14,106 bases of DNA from Kiritimatiellia bacterium (GCA_007127595.1 SKZA01000345.1:1-14106), one strand, 5' to 3'; shown: positions 5,376-14,022, counted from the first letter of the stretch. A program made the numbers and translations. Notes: generated by a model from the letters alone, not told the origin.

Positions 5376-6512
5376 GTGGCGGAATTCCTTGAGTTCAACG
5401 ACGTATCCAAACGGTACGGCCCCATTCGTGCCGCAGACCACGTTTCGCTGTCCATCCGGCGGGGCGAGTTCTTTTCGCTGCTCGGGCCCAGCGGCTGCGG
5501 AAAGACCACGTTGCTGCGCATCCTCGCAGGGTTCGAGTATCCGGATACGGGCCGCGTCCTCTTGGATGGAACGGATATCACCGACCAACCGCCCAACAAA
5601 CGCAAGGTCAACACCATCTTCCAGAATTACGCACTGTTCCCGCATCTGACCGTACGAGATAACATCGCCTTCGGATTGCGCATTGCGCGGCGCCCCGCCG
5701 CCGAGGTGCGCGAGGAGGTCGATCGCATGCTCGCCATGACCCAGATGGAGGAACACGCGCATAAGAAACCGCACCAGATCAGCGGCGGCCAGAAACAGCG
5801 CGTGGCGATCGCGCGCGCACTGATCAACAAACCCGAAGTCCTCCTGCTGGACGAGCCGCTGGCCGCGTTGGATCTAAAGTTACGTCAACGCATGCTGTTC
5901 GAACTGGATCGCATCCACGATCAGGTCGGCATTACCTTTCTTTACGTCACCCACGATCAAGGCGAAGCGATGAGCTTGAGCGATCGCATCGCCGTGATGA
6001 ACAACGGGCGCATCGAGCAGTTGGGCACGCCAGCGGAAATCTATGAAGCGCCCACCAGCAGCTTTGTCGCGGCCTTCATTGGCGACACCAACTTCTTCGA
6101 TGGAACGGTAAGCGAAACGCCCGAACCGGAATATTGCCGGTTGCGCATCGACGGGTTCCCCGACGTGCTGTGCTTCAATGACAAGAATAAGCAGGCCGGC
6201 GACCTTGTGCATCTAAGTGTGCGACCGGAAAAGTTCCGCTTGTCAGTCGTAAAGCCAAACGTGGACGGACGGCACAATCTCGTGCCCGGCCGCGTGGAAG
6301 AAGTCATCTATCTCGGTTCGCAGACGAAGTTTCTTGTTCGCGTTCAGGATTATCGTCTCTCCATTGCGCAGCCGCATAGCCGCTTTCTGCTGGATGAGCA
6401 ACCCATCCGCTGGGAGGACAACGTATGGGTCTGGTGGCATGCCGACGACGGCTACATGCTCGACCGGTACAGTGAAAAGGACGAGGCCCTGAAGGAAATG
6501 CCGGCGGAATGA
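5376..6512 (+). CDS. potA: Spermidine/putrescine ABC transporter ATPase PotA
   Basis: A 378-aa ATPase, the usual PotA length. It has Walker A GPSGCGKTT (37-45), the Q-loop Gln83 (FQNYALFPHLTV), the ABC signature ISGGQKQR (135-142, with Ile for the usual Leu), Walker B LLLDEP (156-161, Glu160 catalytic) and the switch His193 (YVTHDQGEAMS). A TOBE-type regulatory domain occupies about 240-370. As a dimer in the cytoplasm it drives polyamine uptake through PotB and PotC. The GTG start is supported by GGGAG five bases upstream and by alignment of the first strand (FLEFNDVSKRYG). It is the first gene of potABCD, and its stop overlaps the potB start by ATGA. The MITE-like element ends 90 bp upstream. 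Confidence 0.96.
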   Translation: MAEFLEFNDVSKRYGPIRAADHVSLSIRRGEFFSLLGPSGCGKTTLLRILAGFEYPDTGRVLLDGTDITDQPPNKRKVNTIFQNYALFPHLTVRDNIAFGLRIARRPAAEVREEVDRMLAMTQMEEHAHKKPHQISGGQKQRVAIARALINKPEVLLLDEPLAALDLKLRQRMLFELDRIHDQVGITFLYVTHDQGEAMSLSDRIAVMNNGRIEQLGTPAEIYEAPTSSFVAAFIGDTNFFDGTVSETPEPEYCRLRIDGFPDVLCFNDKNKQAGDLVHLSVRPEKFRLSVVKPNVDGRHNLVPGRVEEVIYLGSQTKFLVRVQDYRLSIAQPHSRFLLDEQPIRWEDNVWVWWHADDGYMLDRYSEKDEALKEMPAE

Positions 6513-7375
6513 TGAACCCGCGCAATAAATCCTTCGGGGAATGGCTGGTCACGCTGCCATCGTTTGTATGGCTTTTTATTCTCTTTGTCATCCCGACGCT
6601 CATCGTCTTCACGATCGCGTTCAAGCCCGCCGATCCGTGGGGCGGGATCGGCGAAGGCTGGACGCTGGACACACTAATCAGTCTGGGCAACCCCAACTAT
6701 CCCGCCATTATATGGCGCACGATCTGGTTGAGTCTGGTCACCACAGTCGTCTGCATCGCGTTGGCGCTGCCTATGGGGTATTACATCGCCCGCGCACCGG
6801 CCCGCTGGCGGCGGCTCTTACTTCTGCTAACCGTGATCCCCTTCTGGACCAGTTTCCTGATTCGGATATTCGCGTGGAAAGTGTTGTTACATCCCGACGG
6901 CTATGTGAAGCGCGCCTTGGTATTTCTGCGGCTATCCGAAGAAGGGACCATGTTGCTCTACCGATCGGAAGCGGTGTTGCTGGTCATGGTTTACACGCTG
7001 CTGCCCTTCGCCATCCTCCCGATCTTCGCCGCGGCGGAAAAATTCGACTTTCGCCTCGTGGAGGCCGCGCGCGATCTCGGCGCAGGAAAACTACGCGCAT
7101 TTCGGCAAGTATTCATACCCGGCATTCAACGGGGCCTGCTGACCGCCGTATTGATGGTCCTGATTCCCGCGCTGGGGATGTACATCATTCCCGATCTCGT
7201 CGGCGGCCCGCGCAGCGAAATGGTCGGAAACAAGATCGCGCAACGGACCTTTGTGGATCGCAATTTGCCGCATGCCAGCGCGCTGTCCGCGGGTCTGACC
7301 CTGGCCGTCATGGCCCCGATGCTGGTGGTGCTGATGATGCAGGGGCGAAGACGGGAGGAACATGAAGTCCGTTAA
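6509..7375 (+). CDS. potB: Spermidine/putrescine ABC transporter permease PotB
   Basis: A 288-aa inner-membrane permease with about six spans (near 15-37, 70-95, 103-125, 150-175, 207-230 and 258-278). The cytoplasmic EAA loop that docks on PotA is at 185-204: EAARDLGAGKLRAFRQVFIP. The periplasm-facing N-terminal part and the GPRSEMVGNKI segment (233-243) are typical of PotB. The ATG at 6509 overlaps the potA stop, and a second ATG follows directly at 6512, so either could be used. It pairs with PotC in the importer. No unusual residues seen. Confidence 0.95.
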   Translation: MMNPRNKSFGEWLVTLPSFVWLFILFVIPTLIVFTIAFKPADPWGGIGEGWTLDTLISLGNPNYPAIIWRTIWLSLVTTVVCIALALPMGYYIARAPARWRRLLLLLTVIPFWTSFLIRIFAWKVLLHPDGYVKRALVFLRLSEEGTMLLYRSEAVLLVMVYTLLPFAILPIFAAAEKFDFRLVEAARDLGAGKLRAFRQVFIPGIQRGLLTAVLMVLIPALGMYIIPDLVGGPRSEMVGNKIAQRTFVDRNLPHASALSAGLTLAVMAPMLVVLMMQGRRREEHEVR

Positions 7376-7410
7376 AACATATCCCGAAGCCCGCCGAGCC
7401 GAGTGTTAAC

Positions 7411-7431
7411 ATGGAATATCATCGTAAATGA
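7411..7431 (+). promoter_or_regulatory. Possible 6-codon leader ORF ending in the potC start
   Basis: In the 52-bp potB-potC gap, ATG at 7411 opens a frame of six codons (MEYHRK) whose TGA overlaps the potC ATG as ATGA. potC itself has no good Shine-Dalgarno, so ribosomes ending this mini-ORF could restart at potC. Only a weak purine stretch precedes the mini-ORF itself. It may be chance. Confidence 0.25.
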
Positions 7432-8213
7432 AACGCAGTCGCATACCGCTCTATACCACCATCGCCGTGCTGGTGTTTTTCTACCTGCCGATCTTCGTGT
7501 TGATCATTCATTCCTTCAACGCGTCGCGGTTCAGCGGGTCATGGGAAGGGTTTTCGCTGCGCTGGTACATCCGCCTCTTTACCGAACGTGAAATCTGGTA
7601 TGCGCTGCGCAACACCCTGATCGTCGCTTTCAGCACCACGGTGGTATCCATGGTGCTGGGCACAATTGCGGCCTTCGCCCTGCATCGATTCAATACGCGG
7701 TTGCAACGCGTACATTACACCCTGATCTACACGCCGCTGGTCGTGCCGGACATTCTCATGGGTATCAGCCTCCTGCTCTTCTTCGTCGCAATCGGCGTAC
7801 AACTCGGCCTATTCACCATTTTCTTGGCGCATACCTCCTTCTGCGTCAGCTACGTCGCGATGGTCGTTCTGGCGCGCCTGCAGGATTTTGACTTTTCCGT
7901 CATTGAAGCCGCCCAGGATCTCGGGGCGAACTGGTGGACGATCGCGTGGCGGGTGCTCCTGCCCCTGCTCGCGCCCGGCATCGCCGCCGGCGGCCTGCTC
8001 GCTTTCACCTTGTCCATCGATGATTTCGTCATTACATTCTTCGTCACAGGACCGGGAGCCACCACGCTCCCGATTCAGATCTACAGCATGATCAAGCACG
8101 GGTCGCCCCCGCTGATCAATGCGCTGTCGACGATCCTGTTGGTGGTTACGTTTCTTATCATATGGACGGTGCAACACCTAACGGAGGACGAGAGGACACA
8201 TGAGAATGCTTAG
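7428..8213 (+). CDS. potC: Spermidine/putrescine ABC transporter permease PotC
   Basis: A 261-aa inner-membrane permease with about six spans. It has the second EAA loop EAAQDLGANWWTIAWRVLLP (160-179) and the PotC-typical segment LSIDDFVITFFVTGPG followed by TTLPIQIYSMIK (195-223). The N-terminus (IPLYTTIAVLVFFYLPIFVL, then HSFNASRFSGSWEGF) aligns with known PotC proteins, which supports the ATG at 7428 despite a poor ribosome binding site. Its C-terminal codons overlap the potD start by 14 bp, another sign of one transcript. It forms the membrane channel with PotB. Confidence 0.95.
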   Translation: MKRSRIPLYTTIAVLVFFYLPIFVLIIHSFNASRFSGSWEGFSLRWYIRLFTEREIWYALRNTLIVAFSTTVVSMVLGTIAAFALHRFNTRLQRVHYTLIYTPLVVPDILMGISLLLFFVAIGVQLGLFTIFLAHTSFCVSYVAMVVLARLQDFDFSVIEAAQDLGANWWTIAWRVLLPLLAPGIAAGGLLAFTLSIDDFVITFFVTGPGATTLPIQIYSMIKHGSPPLINALSTILLVVTFLIIWTVQHLTEDERTHENA

Positions 8214-9234
8214 AAATTTGACGGTCGTGCTGATGTTTGCGGGTCTGCTCACCGGATGCGGCGAACGGCGTGCCGTGCTGCACGTGTACAACTGGGCCGA
8301 CTACATGAAGCCCTCCTTGATTCGTCAATTCGAACAAGAATTCAATTGCCGCGTGGTGATCGACACGTTCGACTCTAACGAAGCCATGTTCGCGCGCCTG
8401 CGCGCGGGCGCCACCGGCTACGACGTGATCTTCCCCAGCAGCTACATGGTCCAGATCATGATCAACCACGATATGCTGCAACCGTTGAATCACGAACTCA
8501 TCCCCAACATTCAACATCTCGATCCTGACTATCTCTCCATGGCCGCGGACAAGGAATGCACGTATGCCGTGCCCTACATGTTGAGCAACGCCGGCCTCGC
8601 GTACCGGGCGGATCGCGTCGAGCATGTGGAGCCCACCTGGGCCATGCTGGACCGCGAAGACCTGCGCGGGCGCATGACCATGCTGGACGACATGCGCGAA
8701 ACCATCGGGGCCGCGCTGAAATATCTCGGCTACAGCCTGAACACGCGCAATGTGGAGGAGCTGGAGGAAGCGCGCGACGTCGTCATCCGCTGGAAACGCA
8801 ACCTCGCGAAGTTCGAGAACGAGCAATACAAGAACGGCATTGCCTCGGGCGAGTTCCTGCTCGTGCACGGCTATAACGGCGACATCATGCAGGTCATGGA
8901 AGAAGAGGAAAACGTCGTATACTTCGTCCCGCGCGAAGGCGTGTCCATTGCCTTGGACGAAATGGTCATCCCGGTTGGTGCGCGCCAACCGGAACTGGCG
9001 CATCATTTCATCAATTTCATGCACCGACCCGAAGTCGCGGCGGAGAACACGGAGTACGTGTATTTCCTCTCTCCGAACGTGGCGGCGTATGAACTGATCG
9101 ACGCCGAATTGTTGGAAGACCCGTCCATCAATCTCGAACCGGAGATCCTGGCGCTTAGCGAAGTGATCGAGGACCTCGGCGAAGATAACCGGCTCTACAC
9201 GCGGATCTGGGACGAGATCAAGGCGGCGGAGTAA
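8200..9234 (+). CDS. potD: Polyamine-binding lipoprotein PotD
   Basis: A 344-aa extracytoplasmic receptor with a lipoprotein signal (hydrophobic 7-17, lipobox LTGC, Cys20). The mature part is a family-1 polyamine-binding fold: VLHVYNWADYMKP at the start, YDVIFPSSYMV (74-84), ALKYLGYSLNT (172-182), VIPVGARQPELAHHFINFM (256-274) and YVYFLSPNVAAYELI (286-300). It delivers spermidine or putrescine to PotBC. The E. coli residue equivalent to Trp255 appears to be Ala251 here while the nearby Asp (D253) is kept, so affinity or substrate choice may differ. GAGGA lies 3 nt before this ATG and 9 nt before an in-frame ATG at 8206, so the true start may be two codons later. It is the last gene of the operon. 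Confidence 0.93.
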   Translation: MRMLRNLTVVLMFAGLLTGCGERRAVLHVYNWADYMKPSLIRQFEQEFNCRVVIDTFDSNEAMFARLRAGATGYDVIFPSSYMVQIMINHDMLQPLNHELIPNIQHLDPDYLSMAADKECTYAVPYMLSNAGLAYRADRVEHVEPTWAMLDREDLRGRMTMLDDMRETIGAALKYLGYSLNTRNVEELEEARDVVIRWKRNLAKFENEQYKNGIASGEFLLVHGYNGDIMQVMEEEENVVYFVPREGVSIALDEMVIPVGARQPELAHHFINFMHRPEVAAENTEYVYFLSPNVAAYELIDAELLEDPSINLEPEILALSEVIEDLGEDNRLYTRIWDEIKAAE

Positions 9235-9244
9235 CATCAGGAGC

Positions 9245-9270
9245 GCGGCTGTGGTCGAAGACCCAGCCGC
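9245..9270. terminator. Strong hairpin between convergent potD and M50 protease genes
   Basis: GCGGCTG (9245-9251) pairs perfectly with CAGCCGC (9264-9270), and GGTC with GACC inside it, leaving a single bulged T and a GAA loop. It begins 10 bp after the potD stop and lies about 50 bp beyond the end of the leftward operon. No T-run follows on either strand, so a factor-independent terminator is uncertain; 3'-end protection is an alternative. Confidence 0.5.
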
Positions 9271-9322
9271 TGAGCACGAACGCTGCGGCCAGCGCTACGC
9301 GCATAGCCGCGTCTCGTGTCCC

Positions 9323-10477
9323 CTACCCCAAATCCACCGAAAAGCGTGAAGGTCGCCGGGCAGGCTGCCCGTCCGGCGACCTATGCGCTTCGGTCGGCGC
9401 CGGAGCCTGCACCTGCCCCGTGCGTTTCGCAATAAACGCCCGTAGATCGTCCAACATCAACACACCAAGCAGCTCGCCGTTTTGCATGACGGGGAATAAT
9501 TCCTGCTTCAGGCCCCATACGTCTTGGATAATCAGATCCATGGGCGCATCCGGCTTAAAACTGACATAGCGTCGCAAGGCGTGTCCATCAACCGGTTCCT
9601 CGGGGCCATACTTCTTCAGGGCAGCCGTCCATACATCGGCGGGCAACAAGCCGCGCAATACCGTGCCATCCCGCACGATGAAATCCGTTGCGCCACGATA
9701 ATGATACGCTTCCAGGCACGCGCGCAGGGTATCGCCGGGAGACAAGGCCTCCACATCGCGCCGCATTAACAGGCTGACGGGTACATTCTTCAACGCGTCC
9801 TTGATCCGCACCATCCGCGCTTCCGCTGCGGCGCCGAGAAAGACGAAGACCCCGATCAGAATGAGGAATGGTTGTGTGACGTACACGCCCAACATAAAGA
9901 AGAGCACGGCCACGAAGCGCCCCATCCCGGCCGCCCACGCGGTAGCCGTAGGGTAGGAAAAGATCATGGCAAGGGCGGCCCGCAAGACACGCCCGCCATC
10001 CATCGGAAACGCAGGAATCATGTTGAACACAATGAGGATCATATTGGCCCGGATCATGGTATCGACCATTTCGGGCATTGTTTGCGGAACAATGGGCATA
10101 TCCACCCAGGAGGGAAACCCGCGCAGTGGAATGAGCAACGCCAGAATCAATACATTCACCAGCGGACCGGCGACGGCAATGACCAGCTCCTTTCGTGGCT
10201 CTTCAGGCATGGACTTCATCCCTGCCACGCCGCCGATGGGCAACAAGGTGATGCTGTGCACCTCGATCCCATATTTCATGGCGGCCACGCTGTGTCCCAG
10301 TTCGTGCAGGATCACACAGACGAACAACAGGCAGATCATCGCCACGGCCCAGAGGCTGGTATCCCATCCCCCCACGGTCCAACCCAGCCAGGCAACCCAG
10401 GCGATCAACAGGAAGAAAGTGACATGTATGCCGAGGCGAATGCCCCAGATACGCCCGATCGGAATAGACCATTTCAT
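9323..10477 (-). CDS. M50-family site-2 protease with C-terminal CBS pair
   Basis: A 384-aa polytopic membrane metalloprotease of the group with C-terminal CBS domains (SpoIVFB-like S2P). The zinc motif HELGH is at 58-62 (H58, E59, H62) and the third ligand is Asp160 in FNMIPAFPMDGGR (151-163). Several hydrophobic spans lie between about 17 and 218. Residues about 234-350 contain two CBS-like repeats (LLMRRDVEALSPGDT..., RYVSFKPDAPMDLI...), which in relatives bind adenosyl nucleotides and tune activity. A Pro/Arg-rich tail ends the protein. It should cut within membrane segments, for example of anti-sigma factors or other regulators; the target is unknown. Its start overlaps the stop of the upstream ligase-like gene by ATGA, with no Shine-Dalgarno of its own, so translation is probably coupled. 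Confidence 0.92.
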   Translation of the reverse strand: MKWSIPIGRIWGIRLGIHVTFFLLIAWVAWLGWTVGGWDTSLWAVAMICLLFVCVILHELGHSVAAMKYGIEVHSITLLPIGGVAGMKSMPEEPRKELVIAVAGPLVNVLILALLIPLRGFPSWVDMPIVPQTMPEMVDTMIRANMILIVFNMIPAFPMDGGRVLRAALAMIFSYPTATAWAAGMGRFVAVLFFMLGVYVTQPFLILIGVFVFLGAAAEARMVRIKDALKNVPVSLLMRRDVEALSPGDTLRACLEAYHYRGATDFIVRDGTVLRGLLPADVWTAALKKYGPEEPVDGHALRRYVSFKPDAPMDLIIQDVWGLKQELFPVMQNGELLGVLMLDDLRAFIAKRTGQVQAPAPTEAHRSPDGQPARRPSRFSVDLG

Positions 10478-11700
10478 GATGGCGGCTCGGCAGGCGGAAG
10501 CGGCTGGATTTCCGACCGATGCAGGGCGTTGGTCAGGCCTATAAGAAACGTAATAACCATGAAGATGACACTGTTTCCGAAGTTATATTCCACAAATCCG
10601 TTCAGCATGAGCCCGATGAACGCCGCCAGGCAGGCAAGTCCCACCGTCGCCCGGACGGGATCATCCCTCCGGTATTTTCGGCCCAACCGCGCCATGATGA
10701 CCAAAGTCAGCGCCATCCAAAAGACCCACACGGCGCTTCCCAACCATCCGGCATCCACGGCCAATTGCAACACGTTGTTATGCAAATGATTGAGGCCGGG
10801 CTGCAAATACATCGGGGCGGCATATTCGACAAAATCTTGATGGCTCAACCCGCGGAACCCCGCGCCGAACGGATGGTCGCGGATCATGTCCGGCGCGACT
10901 TCCGACCAGAGAATGCGCCGGCCACCAGTGCCTTCCTGTATTTCCTCTTGCAAAAGCTCAATGCGTTCGCGCGTCTGCGGAACCAGACACAAGACGACGA
11001 TGCCCAGCAAAATGGCTGCGAGTATGCGATACCTTCGCGTCAAGGCTGCGACCAACACGGCCGTCAAAACAAACGATATCCATACGCCGCGCTTGAAATG
11101 CAAAACCATTCCCAGAACATTGATCCCGATCATCACACTCAGTAGTCGCGGCGGAATGTGAACAGGCCGATAGATCCACAAGGCCAGAATGATACACGCA
11201 CTGACCAGATACAACTGGGGATCACGCATATTGCCCGCATCGTAGAGGCCGATGCCCTGTGCCACCTGAATCGGCACCCGAACCAGATCCCATATGCCGA
11301 GTATCGAAGCGCCCACCACAAACATCAGCAAGGGGGCGATCAATGAGCGACGCGGATCCTCGGCGCGCGGTTCAAAGACAAGCCCCATCATGAAGATCAC
11401 CGACAACAAGAGCAGGCGGCGCGAGCGCGGAATGGTAAACTCGGGCCGCGGCCCCATGAGCGCCGCGAACAGCATCAGCAGGACAAACAAGACAACGGGC
11501 CACAGGAACGGACTACGGAAGGGACGGTCAACGCCTTTCTTCAGCCACAGGATCCATACGGGAATGGCCAAATAGGCGAACGGCTGAGCGACTGAAATCG
11601 AAATTGGCAAACACAACGCGAACCCGAGTAACAGGAGGGTCAACGCGTCACGTTCGTCACGGACTTCGAACCAGTCTTTAATGCTTCTCGCTTCGTGCAT
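10474..11700 (-). CDS. O-antigen ligase / Wzy-like polytopic membrane protein
   Basis: A 408-aa protein with about ten or more hydrophobic spans and the Wzy_C/O-antigen-ligase layout. Typical elements are the RG turn in LHFKRGVWISF (200-210), then a large extracytoplasmic loop (about 242-315) containing HPFGAGF (276-282) and HLHNNVLQLAVDAGWLG (305-321), and a late GFVEYNFGNS (368-377). Family members join undecaprenyl-linked polysaccharide to lipid A core, or polymerise glycans, or glycosylate proteins, at the periplasmic face. Which of these applies cannot be told; there are no glycosyltransferases next to it. The gene ends overlapping the M50 protease gene and starts 24 bp after the nucleotidase stop, so the three look like one operon. 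The ribosome binding site is poor. Confidence 0.85.
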   Translation of the reverse strand: MHEARSIKDWFEVRDERDALTLLLLGFALCLPISISVAQPFAYLAIPVWILWLKKGVDRPFRSPFLWPVVLFVLLMLFAALMGPRPEFTIPRSRRLLLLSVIFMMGLVFEPRAEDPRRSLIAPLLMFVVGASILGIWDLVRVPIQVAQGIGLYDAGNMRDPQLYLVSACIILALWIYRPVHIPPRLLSVMIGINVLGMVLHFKRGVWISFVLTAVLVAALTRRYRILAAILLGIVVLCLVPQTRERIELLQEEIQEGTGGRRILWSEVAPDMIRDHPFGAGFRGLSHQDFVEYAAPMYLQPGLNHLHNNVLQLAVDAGWLGSAVWVFWMALTLVIMARLGRKYRRDDPVRATVGLACLAAFIGLMLNGFVEYNFGNSVIFMVITFLIGLTNALHRSEIQPLPPAEPPS

Positions 11701-11724
11701 GAATTTCGCTTTTCTAACATCAAA

Positions 11725-13302
11725 TCATTCCGGCGACCTGACCAGCCGCACCGCCTCCTCCACCTCGATCGCGAGCGGGCTATGGCGCTGGATATAGTCG
11801 CGCAAAGCGGAACGTGTGTCGATGCCTGTCATCATCAGGCGGTTGACCGGGTCGTCGGCCATACGGCGCGCCGCCGGGAAGCGGCGGCCGCCGGAGGCCA
11901 GGACATAACTGTTCATCGCCACACGCAACCGTTTACGCGGATGAATGGCGGATCCGTCCGCCAATCGCAGATTCCGTATACGCTGACCCCGCTCCGCGTA
12001 TGCATGCAACTCATATTGGATTCCGTACACGCCCATAAACTGGGGACTACGCAAGAGTTCCGCGTTATCTTCCAGGATCTCCTGTAATTGCGATGACGTG
12101 ATCTGGACGATCCCGATGGTATTCTCGTACGGCACCAGGCGCCATACGTCGCGTTCATAGATTGCGCCGGCCTGCAAAGCCTCATCCGACAGCGTCCCAT
12201 GCAGCACCACATCCACTTGGGCGGCTTCAGCGATGGCCCGGCACAAGAGCTGTTGTATTCCCGATTGGCCCGTCGTACGCGCGCGCGGCTGTAACGGTTC
12301 TGCGGCCGAACCGATTTCGACGGCTGCGGCGCGCTCCGCACGCTCCAGATCGGCCCGCAAAGCTTCGCGCAATCCCTCATGCGGGGGATACTTGTCGGCG
12401 ATATGCGTCAGGGTAGCGTCCCGTTCCACCACGCGACGCGCGACCGTGTCATAAACAAGGCGCGCCTTGCCCAACCAAATGCCATAATAGCCGGCCTGCG
12501 TGTATAGAATGCCATTGACCAGCACGCCCTCGATCGGTTGATGGCTGTGCCCTCCAATAATCAAGTCAAACTCAGGGAAATTACGTGCAATTCGATTTAC
12601 TTGATTCGCCGCATTGTCCCCGAACGGGCGATAGCCCTGATGGAGCAACAGAACGAGCACATCGGGCCGCTGCGCGCGCACCTCGGGGAGGATCGACCGC
12701 AAGGACTCGACAGAATCGGAGATGATGATGTCGCCCAACAAGTCGGGACGACTCCAATTCGGTATCGCGTCCGTGGTCAGGCCGATCAACGCCACGCGCA
12801 CTCCATCGATATCGCGAATAATATAGGGCCGGACCTGCGGGAGCGGGTTGGACAATCCTTCCCGCACTCCCACGTTCGCGGCCAGCACCGGGACCGTGCC
12901 GTGTTCCAGCGTGGCTGACAACACATCGATGCCCCAGTCGAACTCATGATTGCCGAGCACCCAGGCGTCGAATCCCAGCCACGCCATCGCATCGTTCACG
13001 ATGCGACCCTGCGTCATATAACTCTCCATGCCGCCCTGATACAGATCCCCGCAATCGACCAACAATAGGTTCGGCGTCTCCTCGCGCCACTGTTCGATCA
13101 CAGTGGCACAGCGCAGCAGACCGCCCAATCCTTCCGTGCCGTCGTAGTCGCGCGCGGGCAGTACATGGCCGTGCAGATCGGTGGTATGCACGATAGTAAT
13201 GGGAACCTGACGGGCCGACAGCGACCAAACCGCCGTCAGAAAGAGGCACACGGCCGCCAAAATGGATCGCATTGGCCTCACGTATAAGCGCATCGTCTTC
13301 AT
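11725..13302 (-). CDS. Exported 5'-nucleotidase/UshA-family metallophosphoesterase
   Basis: A 525-aa protein with a Sec signal peptide (hydrophobic core about 12-28, SLSA-R cleavage region). The N-terminal metallophosphoesterase domain has all metal motifs: DLH (D42, H44), DCGD (D83, D86), GNHE (N118, H119), LHQGY (H221) and GGHSH (H252, H254). The C-terminal 5'-nucleotidase domain is recognisable (SGIQQLLCRAIAEA, WRLVPYENTIGIVQITSSQL, NSYVLASGG). It should dephosphorylate nucleotides or related phosphoesters in the periplasm. The NGGGIR-type substrate loop of UshA reads HGTLSD here, so the substrate may differ. The open frame extends upstream into clpX; ATG 13302 is chosen because it starts a normal signal peptide downstream of the clpX stop (13346). 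ATGs at 13293 and 13272 are alternatives. It is the first gene of the leftward operon. Confidence 0.88.
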   Translation of the reverse strand: MKTMRLYVRPMRSILAAVCLFLTAVWSLSARQVPITIVHTTDLHGHVLPARDYDGTEGLGGLLRCATVIEQWREETPNLLLVDCGDLYQGGMESYMTQGRIVNDAMAWLGFDAWVLGNHEFDWGIDVLSATLEHGTVPVLAANVGVREGLSNPLPQVRPYIIRDIDGVRVALIGLTTDAIPNWSRPDLLGDIIISDSVESLRSILPEVRAQRPDVLVLLLHQGYRPFGDNAANQVNRIARNFPEFDLIIGGHSHQPIEGVLVNGILYTQAGYYGIWLGKARLVYDTVARRVVERDATLTHIADKYPPHEGLREALRADLERAERAAAVEIGSAAEPLQPRARTTGQSGIQQLLCRAIAEAAQVDVVLHGTLSDEALQAGAIYERDVWRLVPYENTIGIVQITSSQLQEILEDNAELLRSPQFMGVYGIQYELHAYAERGQRIRNLRLADGSAIHPRKRLRVAMNSYVLASGGRRFPAARRMADDPVNRLMMTGIDTRSALRDYIQRHSPLAIEVEEAVRLVRSPE

Positions 13303-13345
13303 CCGCCCGTCGCGGCCCTCCGGAACAACATGACAGTCCGCGGGA

Positions 13346-14005
13346 TCAGGCGATCTTAAGCGTTTCATCCTTCGCGCCGAGGGCGGCGCGATGGCCCGCC
13401 ACGACGGATTTATCAATGCGGCACTTCTTGATGTTGCCCTTCCGAGGGACGTCATACATTACATCGAGCATGATATGCTCGAGAATCGCGCGCAAACCGC
13501 GCGCGCCAGTGCCCTTTTGGTAGGCAATATGCGCGATCTCGCGCAGCGCCCCACTGGTAAAAGTGAGCTCCACGCCTTCCAAAGCCATCAGCTTCGTATA
13601 TTGCTTCACCATCGAGTTGCGGGGCTCCGTCAGAATCTGTACCAGATCCTTTTCCGTCAACTCGTTCAATTTTGTAATAACGGGCAAGCGCCCTACGAAT
13701 TCCGGGATCAACCCGAACCGCAGCAAATCTTCCGTTTCCACCCGGATCGGCGTCTTGGCCGGATCCGGCGCGCCGGCGGCGCGACCAAATCCCAGCGAGC
13801 CCTTGCCGCGTCGACGCCGGATAATCTCGTCGATCCCAACGAACGCGCCGCCGCAGATGAACAGGATATGCTCCGTATTGAGTTTGATGTACTCCTGCTG
13901 CGGATGTTTGCGTCCGCCCTGGGGCGGGATGTTCGCTACGGTACCTTCCAGAATTTTGAGCAAGGCCTGTTGCACGCCCTCGCCGGACACATCGCGAGTG
14001 ATCGA
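13346..14005 (-). pseudogene. clpX: C-terminal half of ClpX, broken at its 5' side
   Basis: The reading frame matches ClpX from SITRDVSGEGVQQALLKILEG through ILFICGGAF (sensor 1), GLIPEFVGRLPVI (Arg finger), GARGLRAILE (sensor 2) to a normal C-terminus. ClpX is the AAA+ unfoldase of the ClpXP protease. The zinc-binding domain, Walker A, the pore-1 loop and Walker B should precede this point, but the match stops at the Ser codon (14003-14005, perhaps one codon further) and the frame reaches a stop at 14021-14023. None of the other minus-strand frames continues ClpX in the remaining 100 bp. The preserved half has no frameshift. A GTG at 13990 could give a 214-aa product but lacks a ribosome binding site. 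Either a recent rearrangement or an assembly join at about 14006 is likely. The product as shown cannot bind ATP normally. Confidence 0.85.
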
Positions 14006-14022
14006 GACGAGGACACGACGCT

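Noticed and set aside
5068..5649. 193-codon frame across the MITE-like element into potA
   Set aside because: It translates the repeats and then runs out of frame through the potA Walker A region; no independent support.
8158..9237. 359-codon open frame antisense to potD
   Set aside because: It mirrors potD codons in GC-rich DNA, shows no family motif (runs of H, V, R), and potD on the other strand is unmistakable.
9872..10789. 305-codon frame antisense to the M50 protease and ligase genes
   Set aside because: It is composed mainly of His, Gly, Asn and Pro without motifs and covers two well-supported membrane protein genes.
13303..13455. N-terminal extension of the nucleotidase into clpX
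   Set aside because: The extra residues lack hydrophobic or conserved character and overlap the conserved clpX C-terminus; the signal peptide begins at 13302 or later.
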